Of a stretch of DNA of 15,116 nucleotides, positions 1 to 9,150 are shown piece by piece (position 1 is the stretch's first letter; every line of letters begins with the position of its first letter). Origin of the DNA: Clostridia bacterium (GTDB lineage Bacteria; Bacillota; Clostridia; Christensenellales; Aristaeellaceae); contig CAAGII010000164.1 in assembly GCA_900769875.1 (NCBI GenBank), positions 1 through 15,116 on the forward strand. The letters run 5' to 3'. The position numbers were made by a program, and so were the translations under genes. The notes beneath the pieces were generated by a model that worked only from the letters and a program-made list of their open reading frames with translations, was not told where the DNA came from and did no database searches.

Positions 1-3000
1 AACAGTGACGGAACATATGACATTTATTTCCAGTTCAAATATGAGTACCTTTCACAGTCTACCGGCGGCAACCCGTACAGGAATCAGGGCGTTGTTCTGT
101 CCGGCGATCTCGATTTCGCAGCCGTTGTGAATGAGGATAAAGTTCAGGATGACGGTACTGTGCCGGTCGTGATCAATGGCAAAACCACGAACGTTCCTCT
201 CAATATCACCCGCCCGGGCGACGATGAGTATCTCTCCTACAAGATGCAGACCAGAAAGTCCTTTACCCTGCGGAAGGACGATAACGGCAGGCAGCTGGTG
301 GAATACCATATTCTGGTCATGTCGCGTGACGGTACGCCTGGCGAAGTCACCGTGCAGGACGTGTTTACCGGCGGCGTTCCTGCGGGCATGACGCTCGCGA
401 GCGCCACGCTCTATCAGTACAACGCTGTACAGAGCAGCGGCAGCAGCCTCCAAACCGTGTATGTGGATGAATCCCAGAAGCAGAAGACCGACTATACCAG
501 TCAGGTAAGCGCTGCCGCCACGGCGGAAGGCTTCACGCTGGTGCTTCCGCAGCTGCCCGACAAGGATGCAACCAAGAGCGATTACGGCGCTTGCTACGAG
601 CTGGTCGTCAGCTATGACGTTTCTGATCTGCTGGCAGCGAATGGCCAAATGAACCAGACCAACGCTGTCAAGGCCGTATCCAAAAGCGCGCCTGACAGCG
701 TGAAGAAGGTTTCCTCCGAGGATTCGACCACGGTCAACCATACCCTCACCGTCAACGCCGGAAAGCAGGGTAAGCTTTCCGATGACAGATCCAACATCAC
801 CTGGCAGGTCACACTCAACAATGAGGGCGTACGGCTTGACGGAAAAACACTGCAGGATGATGCATGGATTGGCATGGATTTCTCCCAGATCAGCATTCAA
901 TCCGGCAATTCGGATGGCCGCGCCAACTGGACTTTCGACGCTGCGACCGGTACGCTGACCAATGTTGGGCAGAATGATACCGCTTCCTACACCTTCACCT
1001 ACAATACCAGTGTCTCGCAGGAGCAGGCGGAAAGCGGTGCCTCCATCACCAACAAGGCTGTCTTTGAAAATCAAGAGCCTTCCTTTACCATCAATCTGGA
1101 CAAGCCGACGATCCACACCAGCAAGAGCGGCTCCAAGAAGGATGATGAGACCATCACATGGACCATCACGCTGAGCAACGACCGCGTTGACCTGAACGGC
1201 AAGGTCTTGACGGACGAGGCCTTCAAGGACGCGGGCATTGCGAACCTTGTGGTCAAGTGCGGCAACGACGTTGTCGAGGGCGTGTGGGAGCTTGATCCCG
1301 TCAACGGTACGCTAACCAACAGGAAGGGGAGCACCGACACCAATTCCTACGTGATTACCTACGAAACGCCCATCCCCGCCGACAAGCAGAACCTTGAGGA
1401 GGATACGAGCGTTTCCAACAGTGTCACGCTTGACGGTGGCGAGCCTGCGGTGGCGGTGGTTCCGCTGCCCGGCAAGAATATGCGTCTTGAGAAGAGTGCG
1501 AGTCTGTCCTATGACCGCAAGACCATTACATGGACGCTGACGCTTGTCAACAACGGCGTCAATCTGCAGGGTCATACCGTTTGGGACAGCGCTTGGGTTA
1601 TCGATTGGAATACTGATGATCCGATCAAGTACAGAGACCTCACGATATGGGCAAACGGCGTGTCCGACCCCATGGCGATGTGGACGCTGGACAACACTAC
1701 CGGCACCCTGACCAACGTGAATCCGAATGCAGACTACGCATCCTATACCTTCACCTATACCACCGATGTGGAGGAAGAAAACCGCTATCCGTCGCAGGAA
1801 GTGCTCATTCCCAACGAATTCCAGCTCGACCAGAAGGATAAGCAGCTCTACGAGTACCCGATCAAGCCGCTGGATGACGCGTTTAACGGAATCGACAAGC
1901 AGCTTGATTCCAGTACCGAAAGCGGTACGAACGGTGATTACGAGCTGCAGTGGAAGTCCTCCATCTCTCTCAAGTCCGGCTTGCTCACTGCCGGAAGCGA
2001 GTTTGTGGATACGGTTTATGGCTTCTCTGCAGAGAAAACGAGCAACGTGGACGAGCACTATATCACCGGCGCGCAAATCAAGGCGGTCGCGCAGGCAATA
2101 GCGAGCAAGGGCGCAAACGTATATGTTGAAACCGGCGACAGCTTCTCCGCGTCTGTGGTTGCCATGCTTGGCGACACGGTCACGGCCGTTGACGCAATCG
2201 GAGACGACGATCGTTTCACGGGCTTCAAGATCGTCATCAATCAGGATGTGATCATCACCAACTGGTCATACATCGACTATACCTATACAACTGTCGCGGT
2301 CGCCCCGGGTGAAGGCGGCGAGACCGAGCCGGTCTATGCCAACGGCTTTGCCTACGGACAGACCGAGAAGCTGCCCAAGTGGCAGAAGACAATCCCCCTG
2401 ATCAAGATGGATGCGAACGGCAATACCGGCACCTCCTCCTTCGAGATGCAGGACGACGGTCTCCTGATGTGGAAGGTCGTTTACAAGCCGCAGAGCAAGG
2501 ACATGAAGACGGTCACGATCACCGACACCATGCCGGAGAACGTGGAGGTCAAGACGCTTTCCATCAACGGCAATAGCGTGAGCATCCCCGGTTCGATCTG
2601 CCCTGACTGGTCCAATACCTACACTGTATCCACATCCATGCAGGGTAACCGGCAGGTCATGACCATCGAGATTGCCAACAATTACAACGGTAATCTCAAT
2701 ATTGGTGTCGTTGAGCTGGAATACAGCTGCCTGCTGACCACCTTCGGCGACACGATCAAGGACATGCAGTTCGGCGATGTGATCAATATCGGTACGATTG
2801 AGAACACCGTAACCGTCAAGGGCGATCTGGAGGAATACTCCTCTTCACAGGCGCAGGAGGTCGAGTACACCAAGTCGCTCCCCTCCGATATGGAGCCGCT
2901 GGAGAAGGGCTACGTGTGGGATCAGGAAGGCTGCGAATTTACCTATACGCTTGAAATCAACCGTAATGGCGAAACTTACAACGCAGGCAGCCCCTACAAG

Positions 3001-6000
3001 GTGAAGGACACCTTCCTCTACAATGACAAGTATCGCTATGTGAACAATGCAACCGGTCAGCAGACCGGCGATCTCAAGGACGCGAAGGTGACCTTGCAGG
3101 AGAATTCCATCAAGCTCTACTACGCGGATATGGATGAGCAGGGCAATCCTGTCTTTGAGTACAGGGACGGTAGCTTCGTCCTTGCCAAGGGTATTGAGGT
3201 GCCCGTGTCCCAGTGGTCCTACCAGAGGACGCAGAACACCTATTCCCCCTACACCGCCGAGACAAACTGGTCCAACAAGGTTGGCGATCTGGAATTCCTG
3301 CAGGGCAATGGCGGCGTATCGTCCCATATCATTGAAGAGATTCTTGAGCTCGAGGTGCCTGACGGCAAGGCGCTGGTGCTTGAGTACAACTACAAGGTGA
3401 CGCTGGATACCGACCTGCGCAACCCTGACCAGTCCTTCGTCGTCAGCAACGAGATGTCGATGATGAGCATGAAGGCGGGCGGTATGCAGGATGCCACCTC
3501 TTACTCAAAGCCCATGACCTCCAGCGTGCTGGACAATTTCACCGTCTACAAGATCGAAAAGGGCAACAATGCCAACAAGCTGCCCGGTGCGGTCTATGAG
3601 TTCTACCAGTATCTGGATACGACGGTGATCGATACCATGACCACCGACGAGTACGGCAGGTTCTCCATTGACGACAAGGAGTATCAGGAGAACACGCTCT
3701 ACCTCTTCCGTGAGGTCAAGGCGCCTGTGGGCTACCTGTGTGACTCGACGCCCGTATACTTCTACTGGAGCAACCAGAGCGACAGCGCCGCGTATGAGGC
3801 GCTTGAGCAGGTGCTGGCCGGACTGGAGGACGGTGCTGAGGTCTACGATCTGACGACCTACAAGGAGAATCTGTATCGTGACAATCTCAAGCTTGCAACA
3901 AGCGTAGCTGTCACCAAGGCATGGACGCCGAACGAGCAGGAGCTGCCCTCCTCCGTTACCGTGACGCTGACGCGCTACGCAGTGCCGCAGAGTGTGTACG
4001 AGCAGTTTGAATCCACCCAGGGTGCGGTCGCGCCCAAGCGTTTCAGCAAGACGATCCGTCTCGCTTCTGTGAAGGACACGACCACTGCTGACTACTACAT
4101 TGACAGCAACAGCGTCACTGTGGCCGAGGGCGCATCCATTGAAGCGACGGTTTCCGTCAACAACGACACGGTGGGCTTCCATGTGGCGCTCTACAGGGAT
4201 GGCGTATTTGATCGCATCTACCAGATTGATCCGATCAACAAGACCTCCACATTTGAAATCACGGACGTCAAGGAAAGCGAGTCCCTGCAACTGGTTCTCG
4301 TCTCTGAATCCTATGGCAGCCTGCAGGAGTACAACTCTGCAATCATCAACACTTACAATGTGTGGTCTCTGAAGACCAAGCAGGGTCAGGTGCCCGGCGC
4401 CATTACGACGACCTACACGGACGAGGAATGGAGCATCATCAAGCAGTATCCCGATACATCCTTCAGCGATGAAATGAAGCTGTATCCCGATGACTGGAAG
4501 GGCATCTGGAAGAACCTCGACTCTATGGCGGAGATCGATGGCGAAACCTATGTGTATGTCTACACGGTGGATGAGACGCCGGTCGACAACTTCACCACCG
4601 AGAGCGTGAGCCTGCAGGGCAATACGCAGGAGAATTACGACGTCACCATTCTCAACGTGGGTGACGGCGCGGTATACACCAATACCAGCGTTTCCGTGGT
4701 CAAGGAATGGCACGATGAGGCTGGCAACGTCACGACCGTGCCTGAGAACATCACGTCGCTGAGGATTCGCCTGCTGCGTACGGATATGAGAACCGGCGTG
4801 GAGAGCGTACAGCCCTACAACGGCATGAACGAGGTGATTCTCAGCGCCGCCAACGGCTGGAGCTGGACGTATCGCAACCTGCCCTTCATGAAGAATGACG
4901 ACGTCATCTACACCTATCGTGTGGAAGAAATCGTTCCTGACGGGTTCGACGCCATGCTCTATATCGAGGATGGCGAAGGCAATCGTGAGGTGTACGAGGG
5001 CGAAGCGCTGATCAGTCAGCCTGATCCCGATCTGGTGCTGGTCAATGCACCGAAGTCGAGCAAGCTCTATCTCAGAAAGGTCTGGGTCGGTGGCGAGCCT
5101 TCCGACATTGATACGCTGACCTTTGACGTGATGTGCAAGCTGACCGAGGACGTGGAGATTCTCTACAAATCGGTCGAGATTCCGGTAAACAAGCTCAACG
5201 ATTATTACCTGATCGACGGGCTGCCCATGAACATGGAGAAGGACGGCGTCACGTATTCCGATGTGACCTACTATGTCAAGGAACAGCAGGTCAGCGGCTA
5301 TATCAGTGTCGTTACCGAGGAAGTCAACACAAAGGACAGGGAATGGCCTGCTTTCTGCGTGACCAACACGCCCACCACTTCCGTCTATGCCAGAAAGGAG
5401 TGGCTTGGCAACCCCCAGAACCGTCCTGATATCTCGTTCAAGCTCACGCGTACGGATGGCCTTGTGGAAATCGAAGTTGACATGAGTGCGGAGGACAACT
5501 TCACGACCACGGTTACTGTCGACGGTATGGATTACGAGGTCACCTGCGACGTGATGCTGAGCGCGAATGGTAACGCAGAGCTTGCTGTCACCGGTCTGCC
5601 CATGGGTACCTATACGGTCACCGAGGTGCTGCGGCCAGACTTTGACACGACCGGTATGAGCAGCGTCACGGTTCATCCTGTGGGTGGCGTCATGACGCCG
5701 GACGATCCGGTGATTATCCGCAACACCATGCCCTATAAGCTGGATCTGACCAAGCAGTGGATCACCGTTGATAACAAAACACTGCCGGAGGACGAGGCTC
5801 CCATCCCGATGGTGTACGCCAAGGTGCAGGCAATCTACCGCACGGCGGATTATTCCGACCAGAAGCTGTATACCGTCATCGTACCGATCAAGGCGGATGA
5901 CAACTGGCATACTGAGCTGGTGATGCCGAACTTCTATCAGGACGAGGAGGGCAACCAGGACAGCAGATATCTGTATGCCAACGAATACACTGTCACGGAG

Positions 6001-7407
6001 TGTGATGCGAAGGGTAAGAGCATCGACAGCAATGTCACGGGCGCGGTTATTGCCAACCAGCTCAGCTCTGTCAGCGCACAGAAGACCTGGATCGCTCAAT
6101 TTGAAGAGTGGGACACCACGAGGCCGCAGGTCAAATTCGTACTCAAGCGCTACGTGGGCGACACGCTGGACTACACCTATGATCCGGAGTATGTGAATTA
6201 TTCGGATACGCCGACCACAGTCACCTGGGAAAACCTCCCGAAATGGACGCTGAACAGTGACGGCGAGTATGTCGAGTACACCTACAGCGTGGAAGAAGAA
6301 TGGTGGTCCGACTACGAAAAGGATCAATTCACAACCTCCATCATCCCCGAGAAGGTAGCAGCCGGTGAAACCATCTATGTGACGAACAAGATGAAGGACT
6401 ATATTCCGGATGCGCTCTCCATGATGGTGAAGAAGCAATGGTATGCCGACGAAACCAAGTCGGCACGAGCAGAGCCGCCTGCAGGGACAAGCGTGAAAGC
6501 GATTCTTGTACAGTCCAAATGTCCGAGAGCGACGCTAAAAATCGCCATGACGGACGTGCATGGATATAGGGTCTCCATAACGAAGGAGTTGTATGGCAAT
6601 CAGACCATTGTGAAACTGCCCGAGGGTATGACCGCGACTGCAAAGGTCACCTATGACAGCAATCCCCCTGAAACCGTCACAGGTAATTCCATCACGCTCA
6701 CGCTTGGCACGTGCCAGTCCATCGGCATCGAGTATACGGATCAGCTCCAGTGCAGCTATGAGGAAGTCAGCGTTGAGGGCAGCGAAAAGGTGTACAGCGA
6801 TCCGAAGGACTATGGCGAGGTCTTCGAGCTGAATGCGGATAACAACTGGTTTGCTCAGTTTGATGATCTGCCTTCTATGGAAGGCAACTACCTCTACTCG
6901 TACAGCGTGCGTGAGCTGGACGAATCCCAGCTGATCGACTATCAGCTGTCTGACGGCTCAGTTGAGATCAACAACAAGCTGGCAAAGGAGCTCACGGTAC
7001 AGAAGATATGGAAGAACGATGTGGAGGATGCTGAGCATCCCGAGATCACGGCATTGCTGAAGCGCTACTGTGGCGATGTGCTGGATGAGAGCTTCACCCC
7101 CATCACCATCAAGCTCAACGAGAGCAACGGCTGGACATGGAGCAGCAACTCGCTTGTATACAATGGTACGGACGCGGAAGGTAAGCCGGTCACCTACACT
7201 TACAAGGTGGAGGAAACCACAAACCTGCCGCTGTACACTGTCAACTACGATGATGACGGCGACGGTACGCTGACCATCATCAACGAGCGCAGGTACTTCG
7301 AGCTGCCTGAGACCGGCGGCAGCGGCGTCACGCCGTATACCGCGACCGGTATGCTGCTGATGGCAGCGGCCATCATCCTTCTGCGCAGAAGGCGCAAATC
7401 GGCGTAA
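1..7407 (+). CDS. Giant LPETG-anchored multidomain adhesin / tip pilin (5' partial)
   Basis: This cell-wall-anchored surface protein is probably the tip adhesin of the pilus encoded downstream. The frame is open from base 1, so the signal peptide and true start lie outside the window; a GTG at 127 is only an internal codon. At least 2468 residues are present. Residues 100-245 form an adhesin-like beta domain. Residues 247-597 hold three tandem repeats of about 120 residues, and 644-1165 hold further collagen-adhesin/DUF11-like domains (for example W-K-V-V-Y followed by T-I-T-D-T-M-P-E). A SpaA-type domain lies at about 1179-1263, with K1184 and an E1238-V-K-A-P-V-G-Y E-box. Eight Cna-B-type domains follow, each opening with K-x-W at K1306, K1568, K1693, K1799, K1918, K2028, K2145 and K2335. 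The C-terminus is LPETG (2435-2439), a hydrophobic helix and RRRRKSA. Intramolecular isopeptide bonds are expected from the families, not proven. The ligand is unknown. The domain calls come from reading motifs, without a profile search. Confidence 0.9.
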   Translation, partial: NSDGTYDIYFQFKYEYLSQSTGGNPYRNQGVVLSGDLDFAAVVNEDKVQDDGTVPVVINGKTTNVPLNITRPGDDEYLSYKMQTRKSFTLRKDDNGRQLVEYHILVMSRDGTPGEVTVQDVFTGGVPAGMTLASATLYQYNAVQSSGSSLQTVYVDESQKQKTDYTSQVSAAATAEGFTLVLPQLPDKDATKSDYGACYELVVSYDVSDLLAANGQMNQTNAVKAVSKSAPDSVKKVSSEDSTTVNHTLTVNAGKQGKLSDDRSNITWQVTLNNEGVRLDGKTLQDDAWIGMDFSQISIQSGNSDGRANWTFDAATGTLTNVGQNDTASYTFTYNTSVSQEQAESGASITNKAVFENQEPSFTINLDKPTIHTSKSGSKKDDETITWTITLSNDRVDLNGKVLTDEAFKDAGIANLVVKCGNDVVEGVWELDPVNGTLTNRKGSTDTNSYVITYETPIPADKQNLEEDTSVSNSVTLDGGEPAVAVVPLPGKNMRLEKSASLSYDRKTITWTLTLVNNGVNLQGHTVWDSAWVIDWNTDDPIKYRDLTIWANGVSDPMAMWTLDNTTGTLTNVNPNADYASYTFTYTTDVEEENRYPSQEVLIPNEFQLDQKDKQLYEYPIKPLDDAFNGIDKQLDSSTESGTNGDYELQWKSSISLKSGLLTAGSEFVDTVYGFSAEKTSNVDEHYITGAQIKAVAQAIASKGANVYVETGDSFSASVVAMLGDTVTAVDAIGDDDRFTGFKIVINQDVIITNWSYIDYTYTTVAVAPGEGGETEPVYANGFAYGQTEKLPKWQKTIPLIKMDANGNTGTSSFEMQDDGLLMWKVVYKPQSKDMKTVTITDTMPENVEVKTLSINGNSVSIPGSICPDWSNTYTVSTSMQGNRQVMTIEIANNYNGNLNIGVVELEYSCLLTTFGDTIKDMQFGDVINIGTIENTVTVKGDLEEYSSSQAQEVEYTKSLPSDMEPLEKGYVWDQEGCEFTYTLEINRNGETYNAGSPYKVKDTFLYNDKYRYVNNATGQQTGDLKDAKVTLQENSIKLYYADMDEQGNPVFEYRDGSFVLAKGIEVPVSQWSYQRTQNTYSPYTAETNWSNKVGDLEFLQGNGGVSSHIIEEILELEVPDGKALVLEYNYKVTLDTDLRNPDQSFVVSNEMSMMSMKAGGMQDATSYSKPMTSSVLDNFTVYKIEKGNNANKLPGAVYEFYQYLDTTVIDTMTTDEYGRFSIDDKEYQENTLYLFREVKAPVGYLCDSTPVYFYWSNQSDSAAYEALEQVLAGLEDGAEVYDLTTYKENLYRDNLKLATSVAVTKAWTPNEQELPSSVTVTLTRYAVPQSVYEQFESTQGAVAPKRFSKTIRLASVKDTTTADYYIDSNSVTVAEGASIEATVSVNNDTVGFHVALYRDGVFDRIYQIDPINKTSTFEITDVKESESLQLVLVSESYGSLQEYNSAIINTYNVWSLKTKQGQVPGAITTTYTDEEWSIIKQYPDTSFSDEMKLYPDDWKGIWKNLDSMAEIDGETYVYVYTVDETPVDNFTTESVSLQGNTQENYDVTILNVGDGAVYTNTSVSVVKEWHDEAGNVTTVPENITSLRIRLLRTDMRTGVESVQPYNGMNEVILSAANGWSWTYRNLPFMKNDDVIYTYRVEEIVPDGFDAMLYIEDGEGNREVYEGEALISQPDPDLVLVNAPKSSKLYLRKVWVGGEPSDIDTLTFDVMCKLTEDVEILYKSVEIPVNKLNDYYLIDGLPMNMEKDGVTYSDVTYYVKEQQVSGYISVVTEEVNTKDREWPAFCVTNTPTTSVYARKEWLGNPQNRPDISFKLTRTDGLVEIEVDMSAEDNFTTTVTVDGMDYEVTCDVMLSANGNAELAVTGLPMGTYTVTEVLRPDFDTTGMSSVTVHPVGGVMTPDDPVIIRNTMPYKLDLTKQWITVDNKTLPEDEAPIPMVYAKVQAIYRTADYSDQKLYTVIVPIKADDNWHTELVMPNFYQDEEGNQDSRYLYANEYTVTECDAKGKSIDSNVTGAVIANQLSSVSAQKTWIAQFEEWDTTRPQVKFVLKRYVGDTLDYTYDPEYVNYSDTPTTVTWENLPKWTLNSDGEYVEYTYSVEEEWWSDYEKDQFTTSIIPEKVAAGETIYVTNKMKDYIPDALSMMVKKQWYADETKSARAEPPAGTSVKAILVQSKCPRATLKIAMTDVHGYRVSITKELYGNQTIVKLPEGMTATAKVTYDSNPPETVTGNSITLTLGTCQSIGIEYTDQLQCSYEEVSVEGSEKVYSDPKDYGEVFELNADNNWFAQFDDLPSMEGNYLYSYSVRELDESQLIDYQLSDGSVEINNKLAKELTVQKIWKNDVEDAEHPEITALLKRYCGDVLDESFTPITIKLNESNGWTWSSNSLVYNGTDAEGKPVTYTYKVEETTNLPLYTVNYDDDGDGTLTIINERRYFELPETGGSGVTPYTATGMLLMAAAIILLRRRRKSA
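739..1790 (+). repeat. Three tandem ~120-residue adhesin domain repeats
   Basis: Within the giant protein, three consecutive domains share one pattern: I-T-W-x-x-T-L-x-N, then V-x-L-x-G-K-x-L-x-D-x-A-W, then W-x-x-D-x-x-T-G-T-L-T-N, and finally S-Y-T-F-T-Y-x-T. The conserved ITW tryptophans are at codons 802, 1159 and 1531, so the period is 119 then 124 residues. The copies differ clearly at the DNA level, which points to old duplications rather than a recent slippage repeat. They resemble the collagen-adhesin/DUF11 beta-sandwich class and probably act as stalk or binding modules. Confidence 0.8.
3901..7290 (+). repeat. Array of eight Cna-B-type stalk domains
   Basis: Eight domains in a row each begin with a strand containing K-x-W (KAW, KEW, KVW, KEW, KQW, KTW, KQW, KIW). 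Most continue with a central N-x-W motif before a short L-P turn, and close with a Y-T-Y-x-V-E-E type strand. This is the layout of Cna-B domains, in which the early Lys and a late Asn or Asp normally form an isopeptide bond and the Glu acts as catalyst. Spacing between the K-x-W motifs is 106 to 262 residues. The first and seventh units are enlarged by internal insertions at about 4020-4410 and 6500-6760. The array likely forms a stiff stalk that holds the N-terminal binding region away from the wall. Confidence 0.8.
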
Positions 7408-7429
7408 GGGGAGGCAGACACGCCAAGCC

Positions 7430-7455
7430 GGAGGCTGCCCGCGGCGGCAGCCTCC
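7430..7455 (+). other. Intercistronic GC-rich hairpin without U-tract (adhesin-pilin gap)
   Basis: GGAGGCTGCC (7430-7439) and GGCAGCCTCC (7446-7455) form a perfect 10-bp stem with a 6-nt loop. The bases after it are not T-rich, so it is not a standard intrinsic terminator. It sits in the 129-nt gap between the giant adhesin and the pilin gene, 81 nt before the pilin start. It may block exonucleases, mark a processing site, or cause partial termination so that the two proteins are made in different amounts. The role is inferred. Confidence 0.6.
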
Positions 7456-7536
7456 ACGCCGGGATTCCCATCAAGCCCCATGCCGCGCGGGTGCGGCAAT
7501 CATCATACACATCATATCAGGAAAGGAAGTCATCCC

Positions 7537-9081
7537 ATGAAAAAGATGCTCAAGTCCATAGTGTCCCTGCTCCTTGTGTTGATGCTGCTTGCGTCAACTG
7601 CGACCGTTCTTGCTGAGGGCTACAAGGTCATCATCAAGAACGAGAATGACAACATTACCATCGTGGGCAGCGAATTCAGCTTCTACAAGCTCTTCTCCGT
7701 CGCCTACAACACGACCACCGACGCCATTACCTACAGCTATGACGACACCTGCGTGGCCGCCGAGTACAACGGCAAGAGCGGCAACGATCTGATTCCGGTC
7801 ATCGAGACCATGACCGCGGAAGAAATCAACGCGTTTGCTGCTGATCTGTATGCCAACAGCGGCAGCACGCCCACCTACACCGAAACCGCTACTTCTGAGA
7901 CTGTCGAAAAGACGATCAACGATCCCGGCTACTATCTGGTGACCGTGACCGTCAAGAACAGCAATGGCGCTGAGAATAAGGACGATATCGTCAGCCGTGC
8001 CATTCTGGTGTCCGTGTACAAGGACGAGACCAACATCACGCTGAAGGCCGACGCTCCCAGCCTCACAAAGCAGATTTTCCATAACGATCCTGAAGAATGG
8101 GGAAGCGTGGGCGACAACGCTTCTGACGATATCATTCGCTACCAAATCATTACGACCGTGTGTGATACGACGGGCTACACTCAGTATGACTACATCATTC
8201 ATGACAAAATGGATGACGGTCTGACCCTGTATGCCCCTGGCTCGATCGAAGTCTTTGATCTTGATACAAAGTACTATACCGTCAACACGTCCTGCGAAGA
8301 CGGCGACACCTTTGAGGTGAAGGTAGATATCCTCCAGGCGGTGAAGGATGGCGTGCTGAAAGCCGGCGATATGCTGACAACCTTCTGCTATGCTGTGCTG
8401 AACGAGAACGCCCTTGTCTATGACGAAGGACACAATGACAACGTGGCCTATCTGGAGTATTCCAACAACGTGTATGACGAAACCTCCACCGGCGCTACGC
8501 CTGAGGTGAAGGTGTATGATTGGACCTTCAAGGCTGACGTGAAGAAGGCGGACGATCAGGGCAACACTCTGGACGGCGCGATCTTCGTGCTGTCCAAGTC
8601 CAACAACCTGTCCGTGACCTACGATGCCGAGAATGGTCTGAGCTCCACCGACGATCTGATTCCCTTTGTTGTGGATGGAACCAAGTACATGCCCGCTCAG
8701 AGTGCTGACGAATCCACTAAGTACGTGATCGATGCCAGCGAATTCACGCTGTACTACCTGGATGACGCCGTCACCTACTATCTCTACGAAGTTCAGGAGC
8801 CCGCGGGCTACAGCAAGCTGCAGAATCCGATCTCGATCAAGATTACTGCTGAGTACAACGACATTGGCGACGAGATCACCGAGATGCTTCTGGCCGTTTC
8901 CGTCGACCAGGGCGCTTGGAAGGTGGATGAAGGAACGAACGTCATCAGCGTCATCAACGTCAGCGGTTCCGTGCTGCCCTCCACCGGCGGTATGGGCACC
9001 ACCGTGTTCTATGTGATCGGCGGCGTGCTGGTGCTGGGCGCTGTGGTCATTATGCTGCTGCGTCGCCGTACCAACAAGTAA
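7537..9081 (+). CDS. Major (backbone-type) pilin, LPSTG-anchored
   Basis: This is the probable repeating shaft subunit of the pilus. The protein has 514 residues. The start at 7537 is chosen because AAGGAAG lies 7 nt before it and a clear signal peptide follows (positive MKKMLK, hydrophobic core, likely cut after VLA at residue 26); the ATG at 7480 has neither. After an N-terminal domain, residues 170-190 contain S-L-T-K178-Q-I-F, a candidate pilin-motif lysine like the YPKN lysine that joins subunits. A D-Y-I-I-H-D-K-M-D-D-G-L stretch is typical of the second pilin domain. The C-terminal SpaA/Cna-B domain ends with the E-box Y-L-Y-E418-V-Q-E-P-A-G-Y. LPSTG is at residues 480-484, then a membrane helix and RRRTNK. 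The class C sortase gene follows directly, as in known pilus islands. The exact linking lysine is an inference. Confidence 0.9.
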   Translation: MKKMLKSIVSLLLVLMLLASTATVLAEGYKVIIKNENDNITIVGSEFSFYKLFSVAYNTTTDAITYSYDDTCVAAEYNGKSGNDLIPVIETMTAEEINAFAADLYANSGSTPTYTETATSETVEKTINDPGYYLVTVTVKNSNGAENKDDIVSRAILVSVYKDETNITLKADAPSLTKQIFHNDPEEWGSVGDNASDDIIRYQIITTVCDTTGYTQYDYIIHDKMDDGLTLYAPGSIEVFDLDTKYYTVNTSCEDGDTFEVKVDILQAVKDGVLKAGDMLTTFCYAVLNENALVYDEGHNDNVAYLEYSNNVYDETSTGATPEVKVYDWTFKADVKKADDQGNTLDGAIFVLSKSNNLSVTYDAENGLSSTDDLIPFVVDGTKYMPAQSADESTKYVIDASEFTLYYLDDAVTYYLYEVQEPAGYSKLQNPISIKITAEYNDIGDEITEMLLAVSVDQGAWKVDEGTNVISVINVSGSVLPSTGGMGTTVFYVIGGVLVLGAVVIMLLRRRTNK

Positions 9082-9098
9082 TACCCCGAGGCTAAGCC

Positions 9099-9131
9099 GC
9101 AGGGGGAGACGCGCGGTGCGTCTCTCCCTGC
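9099..9131 (+). other. Strong intercistronic hairpin without U-tract (pilin-sortase gap)
   Basis: Bases 9099-9112 pair with 9118-9131 to give a 14-bp stem with one G-U pair (9105 with 9125) and a 5-nt loop. No T-run follows, and the ribosome site AAGGAG of the sortase gene (9140-9145) starts 8 nt after the stem. The hairpin fills most of the 69-nt gap. It could stabilise the 3' end of pilin mRNA or lower sortase expression relative to pilin. The structure is read directly from the sequence; its function is inferred. Confidence 0.65.
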
Positions 9132-9150
9132 ATATCGCGAAGGAGCACCC

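Noticed and set aside
3505..6438. 977-codon open frame on the minus strand inside the giant adhesin gene
   Set aside because: It is fully antisense to a well-supported coding frame, has no recognisable domain or ribosome site, and is typical of the shadow frames produced by GC-rich third codon positions.
7480..7536. Earlier ATG for the pilin gene at 7480
   Set aside because: No ribosome site precedes it, and it would put a non-signal sequence ahead of a perfect signal peptide that starts at 7537.
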